From NCBI GenBank assembly GCA_934276485.1, contig CAKQTE010000047.1, positions 1 to 30,534 on the forward strand: a DNA stretch of 30,534 nt. Reading direction: 5' to 3'. Shown piece by piece: positions 7,866 through 15,974 of the stretch. Origin of the DNA: an uncultured Spirochaetales bacterium (GTDB lineage Bacteria > Spirochaetota > Spirochaetia > Sphaerochaetales > Sphaerochaetaceae). The position numbers and the translations under genes are program-made. The notes under the pieces are model-generated. The model worked only from the letters and a program-made list of their open reading frames with translations, made no database searches and had not been told where the DNA came from. The first letter of the stretch is position 1. Every line of letters begins with the position of its first letter.

Positions 7866-8747
7866 TTAGATATCAAATCCTAGGAACTTCTTTACAAGTA
7901 CTCCAATTACAAATGATATTGCTGCAACAGATAGTGATATTCCAGCCATCTCCCAGAATCTCTTCTTGAAGGAAAGATCCTTTGCAACAGCTATGTAGTA
8001 GCTGAAGAACGCAATGATGATTATAACTGTCAAAAGCATTACCAAGAGTGCAGGAAGGAACATATTAGCAGGGAACAATAGATATGGAAGTACCATCAAA
8101 GTAACGGTAATGACATATGCAATTCCCGTATATAGTGCACTCTTCTTTGCATCCGCATCCCCATCGCTCTTTGCAGATAGATATTCACTTGATGCCATCG
8201 ATAGTGTTGCAGATATTCCTGTGATCAAACCAGAAAGAGCAATCAAACGAGTGTTTTGCATTGCAAATGTAAGTCCTGCCAATGTGCCAGACAATTCTAC
8301 AAGTGCATCTGACAGTCCTAGAACCATCGATCCTACGTACTTGAGTCTTTCTTCATCAAGCATAGCCAAAAGCTCTTTCTCGTGCTTATCTTCGTCTTCT
8401 GCGATAGTCTTTGCTTCCGGAACTTCCTCTGAAAGGCGATCATACTTTGCAACAGCTCCATCTTCCCCATTTTCCATCTTCTTAACAGCGAATGTGAAAC
8501 CAAGAACACGAGCAAGGAACACCCACCAGAAAACCTTCAGTTTCTGTGGTTTAACTTCCTTTCCTGTATACTTTGCCCAAATATGAGCATGGGACTCTTC
8601 TTCTGCTGCGATTTTCAAAAGAACTTTCTTATTGTGCTCATCTTTTGTGAAACGAGCTATCTTTCTATACACAAGTGCCTCGTTAACTTCGTTTTGTTGG
8701 GAAGATACGATAATACTCAAAGATTCTTTGCTGATTGTTTTTTTCAT
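7866..8747 (-). CDS. Ferritin-like domain fused to VIT1/CCC1 membrane transporter
   Basis: Membrane protein of 293 residues joining a rubrerythrin/ferritin-like four-helix domain (about 1-130) to a VIT1/CCC1 iron-manganese transporter domain (about 140-290, five predicted membrane helices). Candidate di-iron ligands are E20, E50 with H53 (EEESHAH), and E117/E119 with H122 (EDEDKHE). The transporter part has the family segment GLSDALVELSGTLAGLTFA and the SSEYLSAKSDGD loop. The architecture matches MbfA-type iron exporters, so iron or manganese detoxification is the likely role. AGGA lies about eight bases before ATG. It is a single-gene unit between two terminator-like hairpins. Confidence 0.9.
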   Translation of the reverse strand: MKKTISKESLSIIVSSQQNEVNEALVYRKIARFTKDEHNKKVLLKIAAEEESHAHIWAKYTGKEVKPQKLKVFWWVFLARVLGFTFAVKKMENGEDGAVAKYDRLSEEVPEAKTIAEDEDKHEKELLAMLDEERLKYVGSMVLGLSDALVELSGTLAGLTFAMQNTRLIALSGLITGISATLSMASSEYLSAKSDGDADAKKSALYTGIAYVITVTLMVLPYLLFPANMFLPALLVMLLTVIIIIAFFSYYIAVAKDLSFKKRFWEMAGISLSVAAISFVIGVLVKKFLGFDI

Positions 8748-8759
8748 TAGATTGATCCT

Positions 8760-8796
8760 ATAAAAGAAATAAGGACTGCATACTAAGATACAGTCC
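8760..8796 (-). terminator. Terminator after the SDR gene
   Basis: GGACTG (8773-8778) and CAGTCC (8791-8796) form a 6-bp stem with a 12-nt loop. Read on the minus strand it is followed by TTATTTCTTTTAT. It separates the SDR gene from the VIT1 gene downstream. Confidence 0.6.
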
Positions 8797-8820
8797 CTAA
8801 AGCCATTGGATATTAGCGTC

Positions 8821-9606
8821 TTACTGTGGCTGCTTTCCGATGTAAGCTAGGATACCACCATCAACGTAAAGGACGTGACCGTTTACGAAGTTAGAAGCAT
8901 CGGATGCCAAGAATACTGCTGGACCCTGTAGGTCTTCTGGCTTACCCCATCTGTTAGCTGGAGTCTTTGCGAGAATGAACTCATTGAATGGATGACCAGG
9001 TGTTCTGAGTGGAGCTGTCTGAGGAGTCTCGATGTAGCCAGGTCCAATACCATTGCACTGGATGTTGTATGCACCATACTCAGAAGCAATGTTCTTTGTA
9101 AGCATCTTCAATCCACCCTTAGCTGCAGCATAAGCTGAAACTGTCTCTCTTCCGAGCTCTGACATCATTGAACAGATGTTGATGATCTTTCCATGACCCT
9201 GCTTGATCATTGATGGAATAACAGCCTTTGAACAGATGAATGGAGCATTGAGGTCTACATCAACAACCTGTCTGAACTCTGCAGCTGTCATATCACACAT
9301 AGGAATTCTCTTGATGATTCCTGCGTTGTTAACAAGAATATCAATCTTTCCAAGATCTGCGATGATCTGCTGAGCTGTAGCATTTACCTGCTCTTCATCT
9401 GTTACGTCACAAACGTAGCCCTTAGCATCAATACCAGCTTCCTTATAGCCAGCAAGTCCTCTATCTACAAACTCCTGCTTGATATCATTAAATGCAATCT
9501 TTGCACCTGCTGCTGCAAATGCCTTAGCGATAGCCATACCAATTCCATAAGAAGCACCTGTAATCCAAGCAACCTTTCCTTCTAGGGAAAAATCTTTCAT
9601 ATCCAT
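8821..9606 (-). CDS. SDR oxidoreductase, gluconate 5-dehydrogenase / KduD-like
   Basis: NAD(P)-dependent short-chain dehydrogenase of 261 residues. The cofactor motif TGASYGIG is at 16-23, NNAG at 93-96, and the catalytic triad is S146, Y159 and K163. The segment GIIKRIPMCDMTAAEFRQVV resembles gluconate 5-dehydrogenases and KduD enzymes, which interconvert keto-acids in hexuronate or aldonate breakdown. It is the last gene of the carbohydrate region. GGAGG lies eight bases before the ATG at 9606. The upstream region holds a perfect TGAAACATTGTTTCA palindrome, so it may be controlled separately from the ROK-regulated genes. Exact substrate is uncertain. Confidence 0.85.
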   Translation of the reverse strand: MDMKDFSLEGKVAWITGASYGIGMAIAKAFAAAGAKIAFNDIKQEFVDRGLAGYKEAGIDAKGYVCDVTDEEQVNATAQQIIADLGKIDILVNNAGIIKRIPMCDMTAAEFRQVVDVDLNAPFICSKAVIPSMIKQGHGKIINICSMMSELGRETVSAYAAAKGGLKMLTKNIASEYGAYNIQCNGIGPGYIETPQTAPLRTPGHPFNEFILAKTPANRWGKPEDLQGPAVFLASDASNFVNGHVLYVDGGILAYIGKQPQ

Positions 9607-9679
9607 GATTAATACCTCCTACACTCAAATGTGCTTAATTATATGATAATACTCACTCTCATTTCTTGCAAGCAAAAAA

Positions 9680-9694
9680 TGAAACATTGTTTCA
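9680..9694. promoter_or_regulatory. Perfect palindromic operator upstream of the SDR gene
   Basis: TGAAACATTGTTTCA is a perfect 15-bp dyad about 75 bp upstream of the SDR start. A TTGCTT / TATTAT promoter (18-bp spacer, minus strand) lies just downstream of it. The dyad closely resembles the operator recalled for IclR-type KdgR regulators of pectin and uronate genes. No such regulator is encoded in this window, so the protein that binds is unknown. Confidence 0.5.
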
Positions 9695-9734
9695 CTTTAT
9701 TTAATGCTATCTACAGTCTCGTTTTGTTTACTTA

Positions 9735-9764
9735 GGTATTGATTTCGATTGTGCTTTCAATACC
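9735..9764. promoter_or_regulatory. Second inverted repeat between the GH63-like and SDR genes
   Basis: GGTATTG (9735-9741) and CAATACC (9758-9764) form a 7-bp inverted repeat with a 16-bp centre. It could be a further operator or an RNA hairpin. The neighbouring AATCTGCATGCAGATT (9788-9803) is also a perfect dyad. No binding factor can be named. Confidence 0.35.
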
Positions 9765-9799
9765 AAAGTATTCTATGTACGAGTGTCAATCTGCATGCA

Positions 9800-9827
9800 G
9801 ATTAAATAAGCCAGCTTCGCGCTGGCT
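9800..9827 (-). terminator. Terminator after the GH63-like gene
   Basis: AGCCAGC (9809-9815) and GCTGGCT (9821-9827) form a strong 7-bp stem with a 5-nt loop six bases after the stop codon. On the minus strand it continues TATTTAAT. It isolates the glycosidase transcript from the SDR promoter. Confidence 0.7.
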
Positions 9828-9832
9828 CTAAA

Positions 9833-11257
9833 TCATAGTTTATCAATAAGCATTGAACACTTTCCTGATGGAATTGGAAGAGTCTTCTTCTTATCCTCAT
9901 CTAGGATATGGATTGTGAAATAGTAGAGCTTTTCACTCTCAAGCCTAATTTCCCAACCTCTTGTGTTCTTATTGGAAAGAATCGTGATGTTGTTCTTCTT
10001 AAGAGATAGATCCTCAATTCCCATTGCTTCAAGATTCTGCATTGTCCAATATACAGTCTTTCTTGGAAGTGATATCTCAAGACCAATAACGTTCTCGATC
10101 ATCAAATTAACTGTTACTAGACCAAGCATTGGTAGATACCACTTTCTATTCTCTGGCCCCTCTGCAGGACAAAGTGCAGGACCTTCTGTCTGAGGCTTGT
10201 AAATCTCCCATGCATCGCCCTGCTTGTCCTCTCCTGGATGAAGAGTATCTAGAATGAAGTACATATGTCTGATCGCACATTCACGAGCAAAGATGAATGA
10301 ATTGTAGTTGATAAGTCCCTTAACAACCATGAATGTCGAGAAAGGAACAACTCCTCCACAATAACCATTTCCATTTACATCAAAGTACTTTGAATTAACA
10401 GGTACTGTTGGAAATGGGTTCTCGCTTCCGAATGAATCTGGGTCCCTGAGTTCATCAATCAAGAAGGAGGCATATTCATCATTTGGAATCTCAGCAAGCA
10501 GTGTATAGAATGCACCTAGATGCTTGTTCTTGATGATGTTCTCATTCTCATCCAAGTCATAATAGAACTGGGTCTCACTGTCCCACATCATTGAATTGAT
10601 TCTGGTCTTTAGTGAGAAATAGACTCTCTTATATCTGAAAGCCAACTCTTTGTCGTTTAGAATATCGCCAATATTTGACATATATAAAGCAAAGAGTGCC
10701 ATAACTGCATTGTAGTCTACTGTATATGCAGCCCCTTCTCTAGGAAGGTTACCCATATGGGTTGCACTATATGGAACTCTATATAGTCCATTTGGATCCT
10801 GGAAGCTGGATTGCATCCATTCATAGTATTTCTCTAGATATGGAACAACTTCCTTTAGTCTCTTCTTATTTCCTATCTTGTGATAGAACATATATTCAAC
10901 ATAGGCAAGAAGTGGAAGGGATGCTCCATTTGGGTTATCGTTATCGAAAACAGCCTCGCCTGTTGTAATATTATATTTTTCTGCAATCTGACCAGATTCA
11001 CTCTGATGAGCGTAAAAGTAGTCAATTAAGGAATAAGGAGAGTAGTTCTGATTGCTATATATCAGAAACAGTGATGACATAGATGCTGAAAAGAGATCAA
11101 TTACCTCACTATTATTGTAGGTAAAATATCCCTCTGGGAAAGCCCCATCCTTCTCGCCTTGGTGCCAAACCTCATCGATCCACACCCAGGTTCTGTCATA
11201 CAAATCAACGAAATCCTGATCATAAAAATGAATTTGAGGTACAAGATCCTTAACCAC
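9833..11257 (-). CDS. GH63/MGH1-like (alpha/alpha)6 glycoside hydrolase
   Basis: Predicted cytoplasmic glycosidase of 474 residues, as no signal peptide is visible. The pattern of repeated helices with W- and Y-rich loops, including PEGYFTYNNSEVIDLFSAS, DPNGLYRVPYSATHMG and YCGGVVPFSTFMVVKGL, suggests the six-hairpin fold of the GH63/MGH1 group. That group contains mannosyl- and glucosylglycerate hydrolases and processing glucosidases. Acidic catalytic residues cannot be assigned securely by eye. The start is GTG at 11257, preceded by GGAG seven bases upstream. It has its own promoter and terminator, lying between the ATPase gene and the SDR gene. It could release sugars that feed the kinase and dehydrogenases nearby. 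Confidence 0.65.
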   Translation of the reverse strand: MVKDLVPQIHFYDQDFVDLYDRTWVWIDEVWHQGEKDGAFPEGYFTYNNSEVIDLFSASMSSLFLIYSNQNYSPYSLIDYFYAHQSESGQIAEKYNITTGEAVFDNDNPNGASLPLLAYVEYMFYHKIGNKKRLKEVVPYLEKYYEWMQSSFQDPNGLYRVPYSATHMGNLPREGAAYTVDYNAVMALFALYMSNIGDILNDKELAFRYKRVYFSLKTRINSMMWDSETQFYYDLDENENIIKNKHLGAFYTLLAEIPNDEYASFLIDELRDPDSFGSENPFPTVPVNSKYFDVNGNGYCGGVVPFSTFMVVKGLINYNSFIFARECAIRHMYFILDTLHPGEDKQGDAWEIYKPQTEGPALCPAEGPENRKWYLPMLGLVTVNLMIENVIGLEISLPRKTVYWTMQNLEAMGIEDLSLKKNNITILSNKNTRGWEIRLESEKLYYFTIHILDEDKKKTLPIPSGKCSMLIDKL

Positions 11258-11316
11258 GTGAAAACTCCGTTTTTCTACTCAAAAATGTAAATTTTTGTCC
11301 TTAAATCGCATTATAC

Positions 11317-11345
11317 ATATTACAACGGTTAGTTTTTGAAGTCAA
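11317..11345 (-). promoter_or_regulatory. Promoter of the GH63-like gene
   Basis: On the minus strand TTGACT (11340-11345) and TAATAT (11317-11322) are separated by exactly 17 bp. The leader of about 50 nt contains a CAAAAAT/ATTTTTG inverted repeat at 11280-11297. Confidence 0.6.
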
Positions 11346-11492
11346 ACCAAATTTTGAATAAAGTACTTCTTTTATTATAAAGCATTTATAGGAAAAATAT
11401 TATTTTTTCACTACCTCAATAGTTAGCTTATAAAATGCATCAGCATTTTTGCCCTTATCCCCTATAAAGGCACTAGGAATATTGTCAATTTC

Positions 11493-12794
11493 TCACAAAG
11501 AAAGGATGTTTTCATCCAAAAGAAAGTCCTCAACTCCAATATAGTGAATACCTCTGTCATCGCACCATGGCTGAATGTAGTCCTTGACAACGACAATCTT
11601 CTTGAACGAGTCAGGAATCCTTATCAGAGACGAAATCTCCTCTTTTTGTTTTTCTTTCTCTTCGATTGATAATGCGGACTGGATATAATAGCGTTCATAA
11701 GAGCTGTTTACAACAAAATCAACTTCCAATTGTTTCCTGACACTCTTTCCAGATGAGTCTCTTGCATTTTGTTCTACAACTCCTACATCAACATCAAAAC
11801 CTCTGCGAATTAAATCGTTATATATGATGTTTTCCATAAGGTGAGTTTCTTCTTGCTGTCTGAACCCCAACTTGGCATTTCTAAGGCCTACATCAGAAAA
11901 ATAATACTTAGATGGAGTCTTTATGTATTTTCTACCCTTCACATCATATCTCTCTGCTTTCTTGATCAAGAAAGAATCCATAAAATAACGAAGATACCTG
12001 TCGATAGAAGCAGCAGAGACACACATATGCCTCTCACTTGAGAATGTGTTAGATAGTCTACTCGGATTCGTTAGCGATCCTACGCTAGAGGCTATGACAT
12101 TTAGAAGTATATCCAAAACTTCTTCATCATTGTTTATATGATTGCGCTCCAATATATCCTTGATGTATGTTTGACTGAACAAAGACCGGAGATACAAGCT
12201 CCTTTCTTCATGTGTTTCCATAGTCCACACAAGAGGCATTCCGCCATAAGTGTAGTATTCACGCCAAACGTTTCTCTTGTCGCCTTGGTAGTGCTCATAC
12301 ACTTCTGCATATGATAAAGGATAGACTCTTATCTCATCTCCTCTATCTCTAAATTGAGTTAATATGTCAGACGAAAGCATCTTGGAATTGCTACCAGTGA
12401 TATAAACATCTGCATTTGAAAGCTTCATTAGCCCAAGGACAACATCGACAAAGCTTATCTTTTCTTCTGGATTATCTACATATGGATTTTGAACAGCAGA
12501 GACAAACTGAATCTCATCAAGGAAAATATAATATCGCTTATTTCGATCTGTCATCCTTGCTTTAATAAAGGCATCGAGTTCGAATGGGTTTCGATATCGA
12601 GCATTTCCGACTTCATCAAGAGCAAGCTCTATGATTTGATCCTCTTCTACTCCGTCAGACAAGAGATAGTTCTTATAGAGAGAAAACAACAGATATGACT
12701 TTCCGCACCTGCGAAGTCCGGTAATAATCTTGATCCTACCATTGCCCTTTTTCTGGATTAGCTTATCTAGGTATTGTTTTCTTTCATACTGCAT
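11493..12794 (-). CDS. AAA (AAA_14) ATPase with C-terminal DUF4143 domain
   Basis: ATPase of 433 residues from the AAA_14-DUF4143 family, whose cellular role is unknown. Walker A GLRRCGKS is at 26-33, Walker B IFLDEIQ has D93 and E94, and a sensor-like ITGSNSKML follows. The C-terminal half has the restriction-endonuclease-like DUF4143 pattern, with QLEVDFVV and then YIQSAL where an E-x-K would be expected, so nuclease activity looks lost. ATG at 12794 is chosen because GGAG lies eight bases upstream and the paralogue at 28802 aligns from the same point. An upstream in-frame GTG at 12845 would run through the palindrome. The gene is wedged between the FGGY kinase and the GH63-like gene, which suggests insertion into a carbohydrate locus. 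Confidence 0.9.
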   Translation of the reverse strand: MQYERKQYLDKLIQKKGNGRIKIITGLRRCGKSYLLFSLYKNYLLSDGVEEDQIIELALDEVGNARYRNPFELDAFIKARMTDRNKRYYIFLDEIQFVSAVQNPYVDNPEEKISFVDVVLGLMKLSNADVYITGSNSKMLSSDILTQFRDRGDEIRVYPLSYAEVYEHYQGDKRNVWREYYTYGGMPLVWTMETHEERSLYLRSLFSQTYIKDILERNHINNDEEVLDILLNVIASSVGSLTNPSRLSNTFSSERHMCVSAASIDRYLRYFMDSFLIKKAERYDVKGRKYIKTPSKYYFSDVGLRNAKLGFRQQEETHLMENIIYNDLIRRGFDVDVGVVEQNARDSSGKSVRKQLEVDFVVNSSYERYYIQSALSIEEKEKQKEEISSLIRIPDSFKKIVVVKDYIQPWCDDRGIHYIGVEDFLLDENILSL

Positions 12795-12807
12795 ATATGT
12801 TGCTCCA

Positions 12808-12842
12808 CGTGAAAATTTTGCGTCATACGCAATTTTTTCACG
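12808..12842. repeat. Nested palindrome at the ATPase 5' leader (copy 1)
   Basis: Outer arms CGTGAAAA (12808-12815) and TTTTCACG (12835-12842) enclose an inner dyad TTGCGT-cat-ACGCAA (12818-12832). It lies 13 bp upstream of the ATPase ATG and just downstream of a TATACT -10 (12846-12851, minus strand), so it would cover the transcription start. The placement suits an operator. Confidence 0.7.
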
Positions 12843-12845
12843 CAC

Positions 12846-12876
12846 AGTATAACATAAAAAGACTATTTTTGCTAAA
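12846..12876 (-). promoter_or_regulatory. Putative ATPase promoter between two palindrome copies
   Basis: A TATACT -10 (12846-12851, minus strand) sits between the two palindrome copies. A poor TTTAGC -35 (12871-12876) is 19 bp away. Protein binding at either copy should affect this promoter. Confidence 0.45.
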
Positions 12877-12879
12877 CGA

Positions 12880-12909
12880 CGTGAAAATTTGCGTCATACG
12901 CATTTTTTT
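12880..12909. repeat. Nested palindrome (copy 2, degenerate)
   Basis: Second direct copy of the element at 12808. It retains CGTGAAAATTT and the inner GCGTCATACGC dyad (12891-12901) but has lost the right outer arm. It lies upstream of the -10, around the -35 region. Confidence 0.65.
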
Positions 12910-12942
12910 AACAAATATAATAAAGCAAATGGATTGTAAGTA

Positions 12943-12981
12943 TTGAAAAGGAGCCCCCATGCCATTATGCTTTCGGGGACT
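12943..12981 (-). terminator. Terminator after the FGGY kinase
   Basis: AGCCCCC (12952-12958) pairs with GGGGACT (12975-12981), allowing one G-U pair. On the minus strand the stem is followed by CCTTTTC. It would end the ROK-regulated operon before the ATPase gene. Confidence 0.55.
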
Positions 12982-13012
12982 ACCAAGGGGGGGAAAAACG
13001 ATTATATACTCT

Positions 13013-14608
13013 CTAGAGTCTTTCTACGCTCGATTTTTCTGTCTCTAATAGATTGCAATAGTTCTGGATATATTTTCTGAATCCTGCAATGTCTTCTTTT
13101 GTTGCCATCAACGAAGAGCTTTTGGCATCTGCAAACGCCTTTGTCTCAATATATTCATCTAGGCCTTGGCCCTTTTCTCTCCATATCAAGAACGATGCTA
13201 GGAGTGCCATTCCAAATGGGCCTCCTTCCCCCGCAGTCTCCATTACAGTTACAGGAGCGTTCATACTAGCGGATAGATAGCGTTGCGCCACACCTTTGGC
13301 CTTGAACATTCCTCCATGTCCTGTCAAACGATCAATGGTGACATTCTCTTTTACAAGAATCTGGTTGCCAATGTAGAGGGATGCGAATATCGAATATAGC
13401 TGAGAGCGCATGAAATTTGAGAACGTGAATTTGCTTTCAGGCTTTCTTACCATCAATGGTCTGCCATCGATAAGCCCTGTAACAGGCTCTCCTGATAGAT
13501 AGTTGTAGTATATGATATCACTACAATCAGAGTCTCCATTCAAGCTCGATTGATACATAGCTTCATACAGCTCGGAGTCCTTGACAGCAAGAGAAAGGCT
13601 CTGCATAAGTTCTCTAAATAGGTTGAACCATTGGTCAAACTCGCTTGTTCCATTGTTGCAATGAACCATTGCCACAGGCTTTCCATCTGGAGTTGTGACC
13701 ATGTCTATATCGCGATAGAGTCTTGATAGCTTCTTTTCAAGAACAACCATAGCAAAGATGGACGTTCCTGCAGATACGTTTCCTGTTCTACTTCCAACAG
13801 AGTTGGTTGCGACCATTCCTGTGCCCGCATCTCCTTCAGGAGCTACTAGCGGAATTCCTGCTTGTAGCTTTCCACTTGGATCTAGAAGCCTTGCTCCCTC
13901 TTCTGTTAATACTCCAGCCTCTTCTCCTGCAACCATAACCTTTGGAAATATATCTCTTAAAGAAAAATCATAGCCACCTTCTGAGAGAAGAGTGTCGAAT
14001 TTATCAACCATCTTCTGATCGAAATCTAAGACAGTTGAATCTATTGGAAACATGCCGGAAGCTTCTCCAATACCTACTACCTTGTTTCCTGTAAGTAGGT
14101 AATGGATATAAGCCGAGAGTGTCGATACATATGCAATATCTTTCACATAAGGCTCTTTGTTCAATATTGCTTGATATAGCTGTGCTATTGTCCACCTTAG
14201 TGGAATATTGAAATCAAAAAGAGCTGTAAGATTCTCTGCTGCTTCCGAAGTGTTTGTATTTCTCCATGTCAAGAAAGGTGCAAGTTGCTTATCGCTCTTA
14301 TCAAGGGCAATAATGCCATGCATCATACCCGAGATTCCGATAGCACCTACTTTTGTTATTTCAACATCATAGCGTGTTTTGACATCATCTGCTAAGTCTG
14401 CATAGCTAGATTGCATTCCTCTAACTGCATCCTCCAATCGATATGTCCAAAGCTTGTTCTCAAGCCTGTTCTCCCAACTGAAGGAACCTTTTGCAATAAC
14501 GCTAGTGTCCTTTGCTATGAGAACAGATTTGATTCTAGTAGATCCAAGCTCAATACCTAGAGATGTTTCGCCATTCAAGATTGAATTAACAATATCTTTC
14601 TTTTCCAT
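13013..14608 (-). CDS. FGGY-family carbohydrate kinase
   Basis: Sugar or polyol kinase of 531 residues, with the actin-like ATPase fold. The N-terminal phosphate loop GIELGSTRIKSVLI (18-31) and the C-terminal FGGY glycine-rich segment RLTGHGGMFKAKGVAQRYL are present, as is AGTSIFAMVV in the middle. The substrate may be a ketopentose, ketotetrose or polyol. The neighbouring dehydrogenase suggests phosphorylation of the ketose it makes, but the sequence alone does not decide between ribulose-, xylulose- or erythritol-type kinases. It is the sixth gene of the ROK-controlled operon, starting six bases after the FAD oxidoreductase stop. Confidence 0.88.
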   Translation of the reverse strand: MEKKDIVNSILNGETSLGIELGSTRIKSVLIAKDTSVIAKGSFSWENRLENKLWTYRLEDAVRGMQSSYADLADDVKTRYDVEITKVGAIGISGMMHGIIALDKSDKQLAPFLTWRNTNTSEAAENLTALFDFNIPLRWTIAQLYQAILNKEPYVKDIAYVSTLSAYIHYLLTGNKVVGIGEASGMFPIDSTVLDFDQKMVDKFDTLLSEGGYDFSLRDIFPKVMVAGEEAGVLTEEGARLLDPSGKLQAGIPLVAPEGDAGTGMVATNSVGSRTGNVSAGTSIFAMVVLEKKLSRLYRDIDMVTTPDGKPVAMVHCNNGTSEFDQWFNLFRELMQSLSLAVKDSELYEAMYQSSLNGDSDCSDIIYYNYLSGEPVTGLIDGRPLMVRKPESKFTFSNFMRSQLYSIFASLYIGNQILVKENVTIDRLTGHGGMFKAKGVAQRYLSASMNAPVTVMETAGEGGPFGMALLASFLIWREKGQGLDEYIETKAFADAKSSSLMATKEDIAGFRKYIQNYCNLLETEKSSVERL

Positions 14609-14614
14609 GCATAC

Positions 14615-15961
14615 CTACCTTATTACTGCACCTTGTGCTTCAAGCATTCGTCTGACTTCTTCTACATCCACGTTTGATGGAAGAGCATTTGTTTTGTGAG
14701 CAATGATTGCAATTACGCCAGCAGCTTCGCTTATGGACATACATGCAGACATGACTCTTGTCATTGCAAATATAGTCTGATCTACAGAGATCGTTCGACC
14801 TGACATGATAAGGTTTTCAATTCTCTCAGGGATCAAGCATCCCATAGGAATTCCAATTGCATGCTTAACAGGAAGCATTGTCATCACACCAGAAGTCTGT
14901 CCGTGGATATCGACATTGTAGCCAGACATAGCAACAGTATCGTCAGGAACAGGAAGAGTCTCTAGGATCTCCTCTGTAAGAGTCTTCTTTCCAACTACAC
15001 GCCTACTTTCTCTAATTCCAAGATATGGCATTACCTGTCCTAGCGTACAATTCTGGAATCCTGGACAGTACTTTCGTAGGAACGTCATGATCTCGAATAT
15101 CTGGTGCTCACATGTCTTTTCGCCTTCGATGAACTGTTCGACATTTGTAGAATCCAGATTGATCGCACGAGTGACATTGAAATAACCTCTATCAGTATCC
15201 TTTTGGTGTGTAAAATCAATCATGTTTCTAGGCAGGTTAAAGTCTCCCGCTGCCTTTGCCTTCTCAATAAGATCAAAGAAACACATCGTTGCAAATGTCT
15301 TGTCCCTTCCAAACTCAAAAGGATCTTGCTTGATTCCAGGGAACGAATCTGGAAGCTTTATCGTCTCAAGATGAGTCTGGGCATAGCGCGCAAATTCATC
15401 TATATCGATATTCTCAACATCGAATGTAAGTGTTGCAGGCTGCAGATGCTCTCCTTTGACGGTTCTTGCTCCTGCTTTGAATGCAACATCTGCGTCCCCT
15501 GTTGCATCGATTACCAAATCTGCATCGAACTTGAACTCCTTTCCTCTACAGAAAACGCTTACGCCACAGACTTTGCCATCTTCAACAAAGACGTCCTTCA
15601 GCTCTGCATAGAGCATAGAATCCACACCGGATTCCATGAACATCTCGTTTACCATCAAGCGCACCCATGACATATTCATATATGTCAGTGAGTTCTGGAT
15701 TGGTGCACGATAATCAACAGTAGCAGCTCCGATATCCCTTAGCCTATTAAGGAACTCTTCTGCAAAGCCCTTGATGACCTTTCTCCCACTTCTATCGATT
15801 ATTGCCAATGGAGGAAGACCTGAGCTCATCAAGCCTCCAAAGAATGGATTGCGTTCAATAACCAGTACACTCAATCCTGCACGAGAAGCAGTGATTGCTG
15901 CAGGAAATCCGCCTGGGCCACTTCCGACGACAATAAGATCATATTTCTTCTTGAATTCCAT
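14615..15961 (-). CDS. FAD-dependent oxidoreductase (FAD_oxidored family)
   Basis: Flavoprotein of 448 residues. The dinucleotide-binding motif VVGSGPGGFPAA is near the N-terminus, followed by an ERNPFFGG segment, and VIDATGDADVAFKAGA around the middle is characteristic of the FAD_oxidored (PF12831) group often found in sugar-utilisation loci. The C-terminal part carries a further FAD-contacting region (LIMSGRTISVDQ). ATG at 15961 is chosen because GGAGG is six bases upstream. A longer reading from TTG at 15973 would place the start codon over this ribosome binding site. Its reaction is unknown; within this operon it might oxidise a polyol or sugar acid. Confidence 0.87.
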   Translation of the reverse strand: MEFKKKYDLIVVGSGPGGFPAAITASRAGLSVLVIERNPFFGGLMSSGLPPLAIIDRSGRKVIKGFAEEFLNRLRDIGAATVDYRAPIQNSLTYMNMSWVRLMVNEMFMESGVDSMLYAELKDVFVEDGKVCGVSVFCRGKEFKFDADLVIDATGDADVAFKAGARTVKGEHLQPATLTFDVENIDIDEFARYAQTHLETIKLPDSFPGIKQDPFEFGRDKTFATMCFFDLIEKAKAAGDFNLPRNMIDFTHQKDTDRGYFNVTRAINLDSTNVEQFIEGEKTCEHQIFEIMTFLRKYCPGFQNCTLGQVMPYLGIRESRRVVGKKTLTEEILETLPVPDDTVAMSGYNVDIHGQTSGVMTMLPVKHAIGIPMGCLIPERIENLIMSGRTISVDQTIFAMTRVMSACMSISEAAGVIAIIAHKTNALPSNVDVEEVRRMLEAQGAVIR

Positions 15962-15974
15962 ACTAACCTCCAAA

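Noticed and set aside
8014..8586. 190-codon plus-strand frame
   Set aside because: Lies entirely antisense to the VIT1-type gene, has serine-rich low-complexity translation and no ribosome binding site.
11254..11264. CCACGTGAAAA shared by the GH63-like start region and the ATPase palindrome at 12806
   Set aside because: Only 11 bp match and no dyad is present at 11254, so chance is likely.
12795..12845. GTG start extending the ATPase by 17 residues
   Set aside because: The extension would translate the palindromic leader, lacks a good ribosome binding site, and is absent from the paralogue.
15104..15670. 188-codon plus-strand frame
   Set aside because: Antisense to the FAD oxidoreductase, whose motifs are convincing. 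Its cysteine-rich translation matches no family I know.
15961..15973. TTG start extending the FAD oxidoreductase by four residues
   Set aside because: It would overlap the GGAGG that serves the ATG at 15961.
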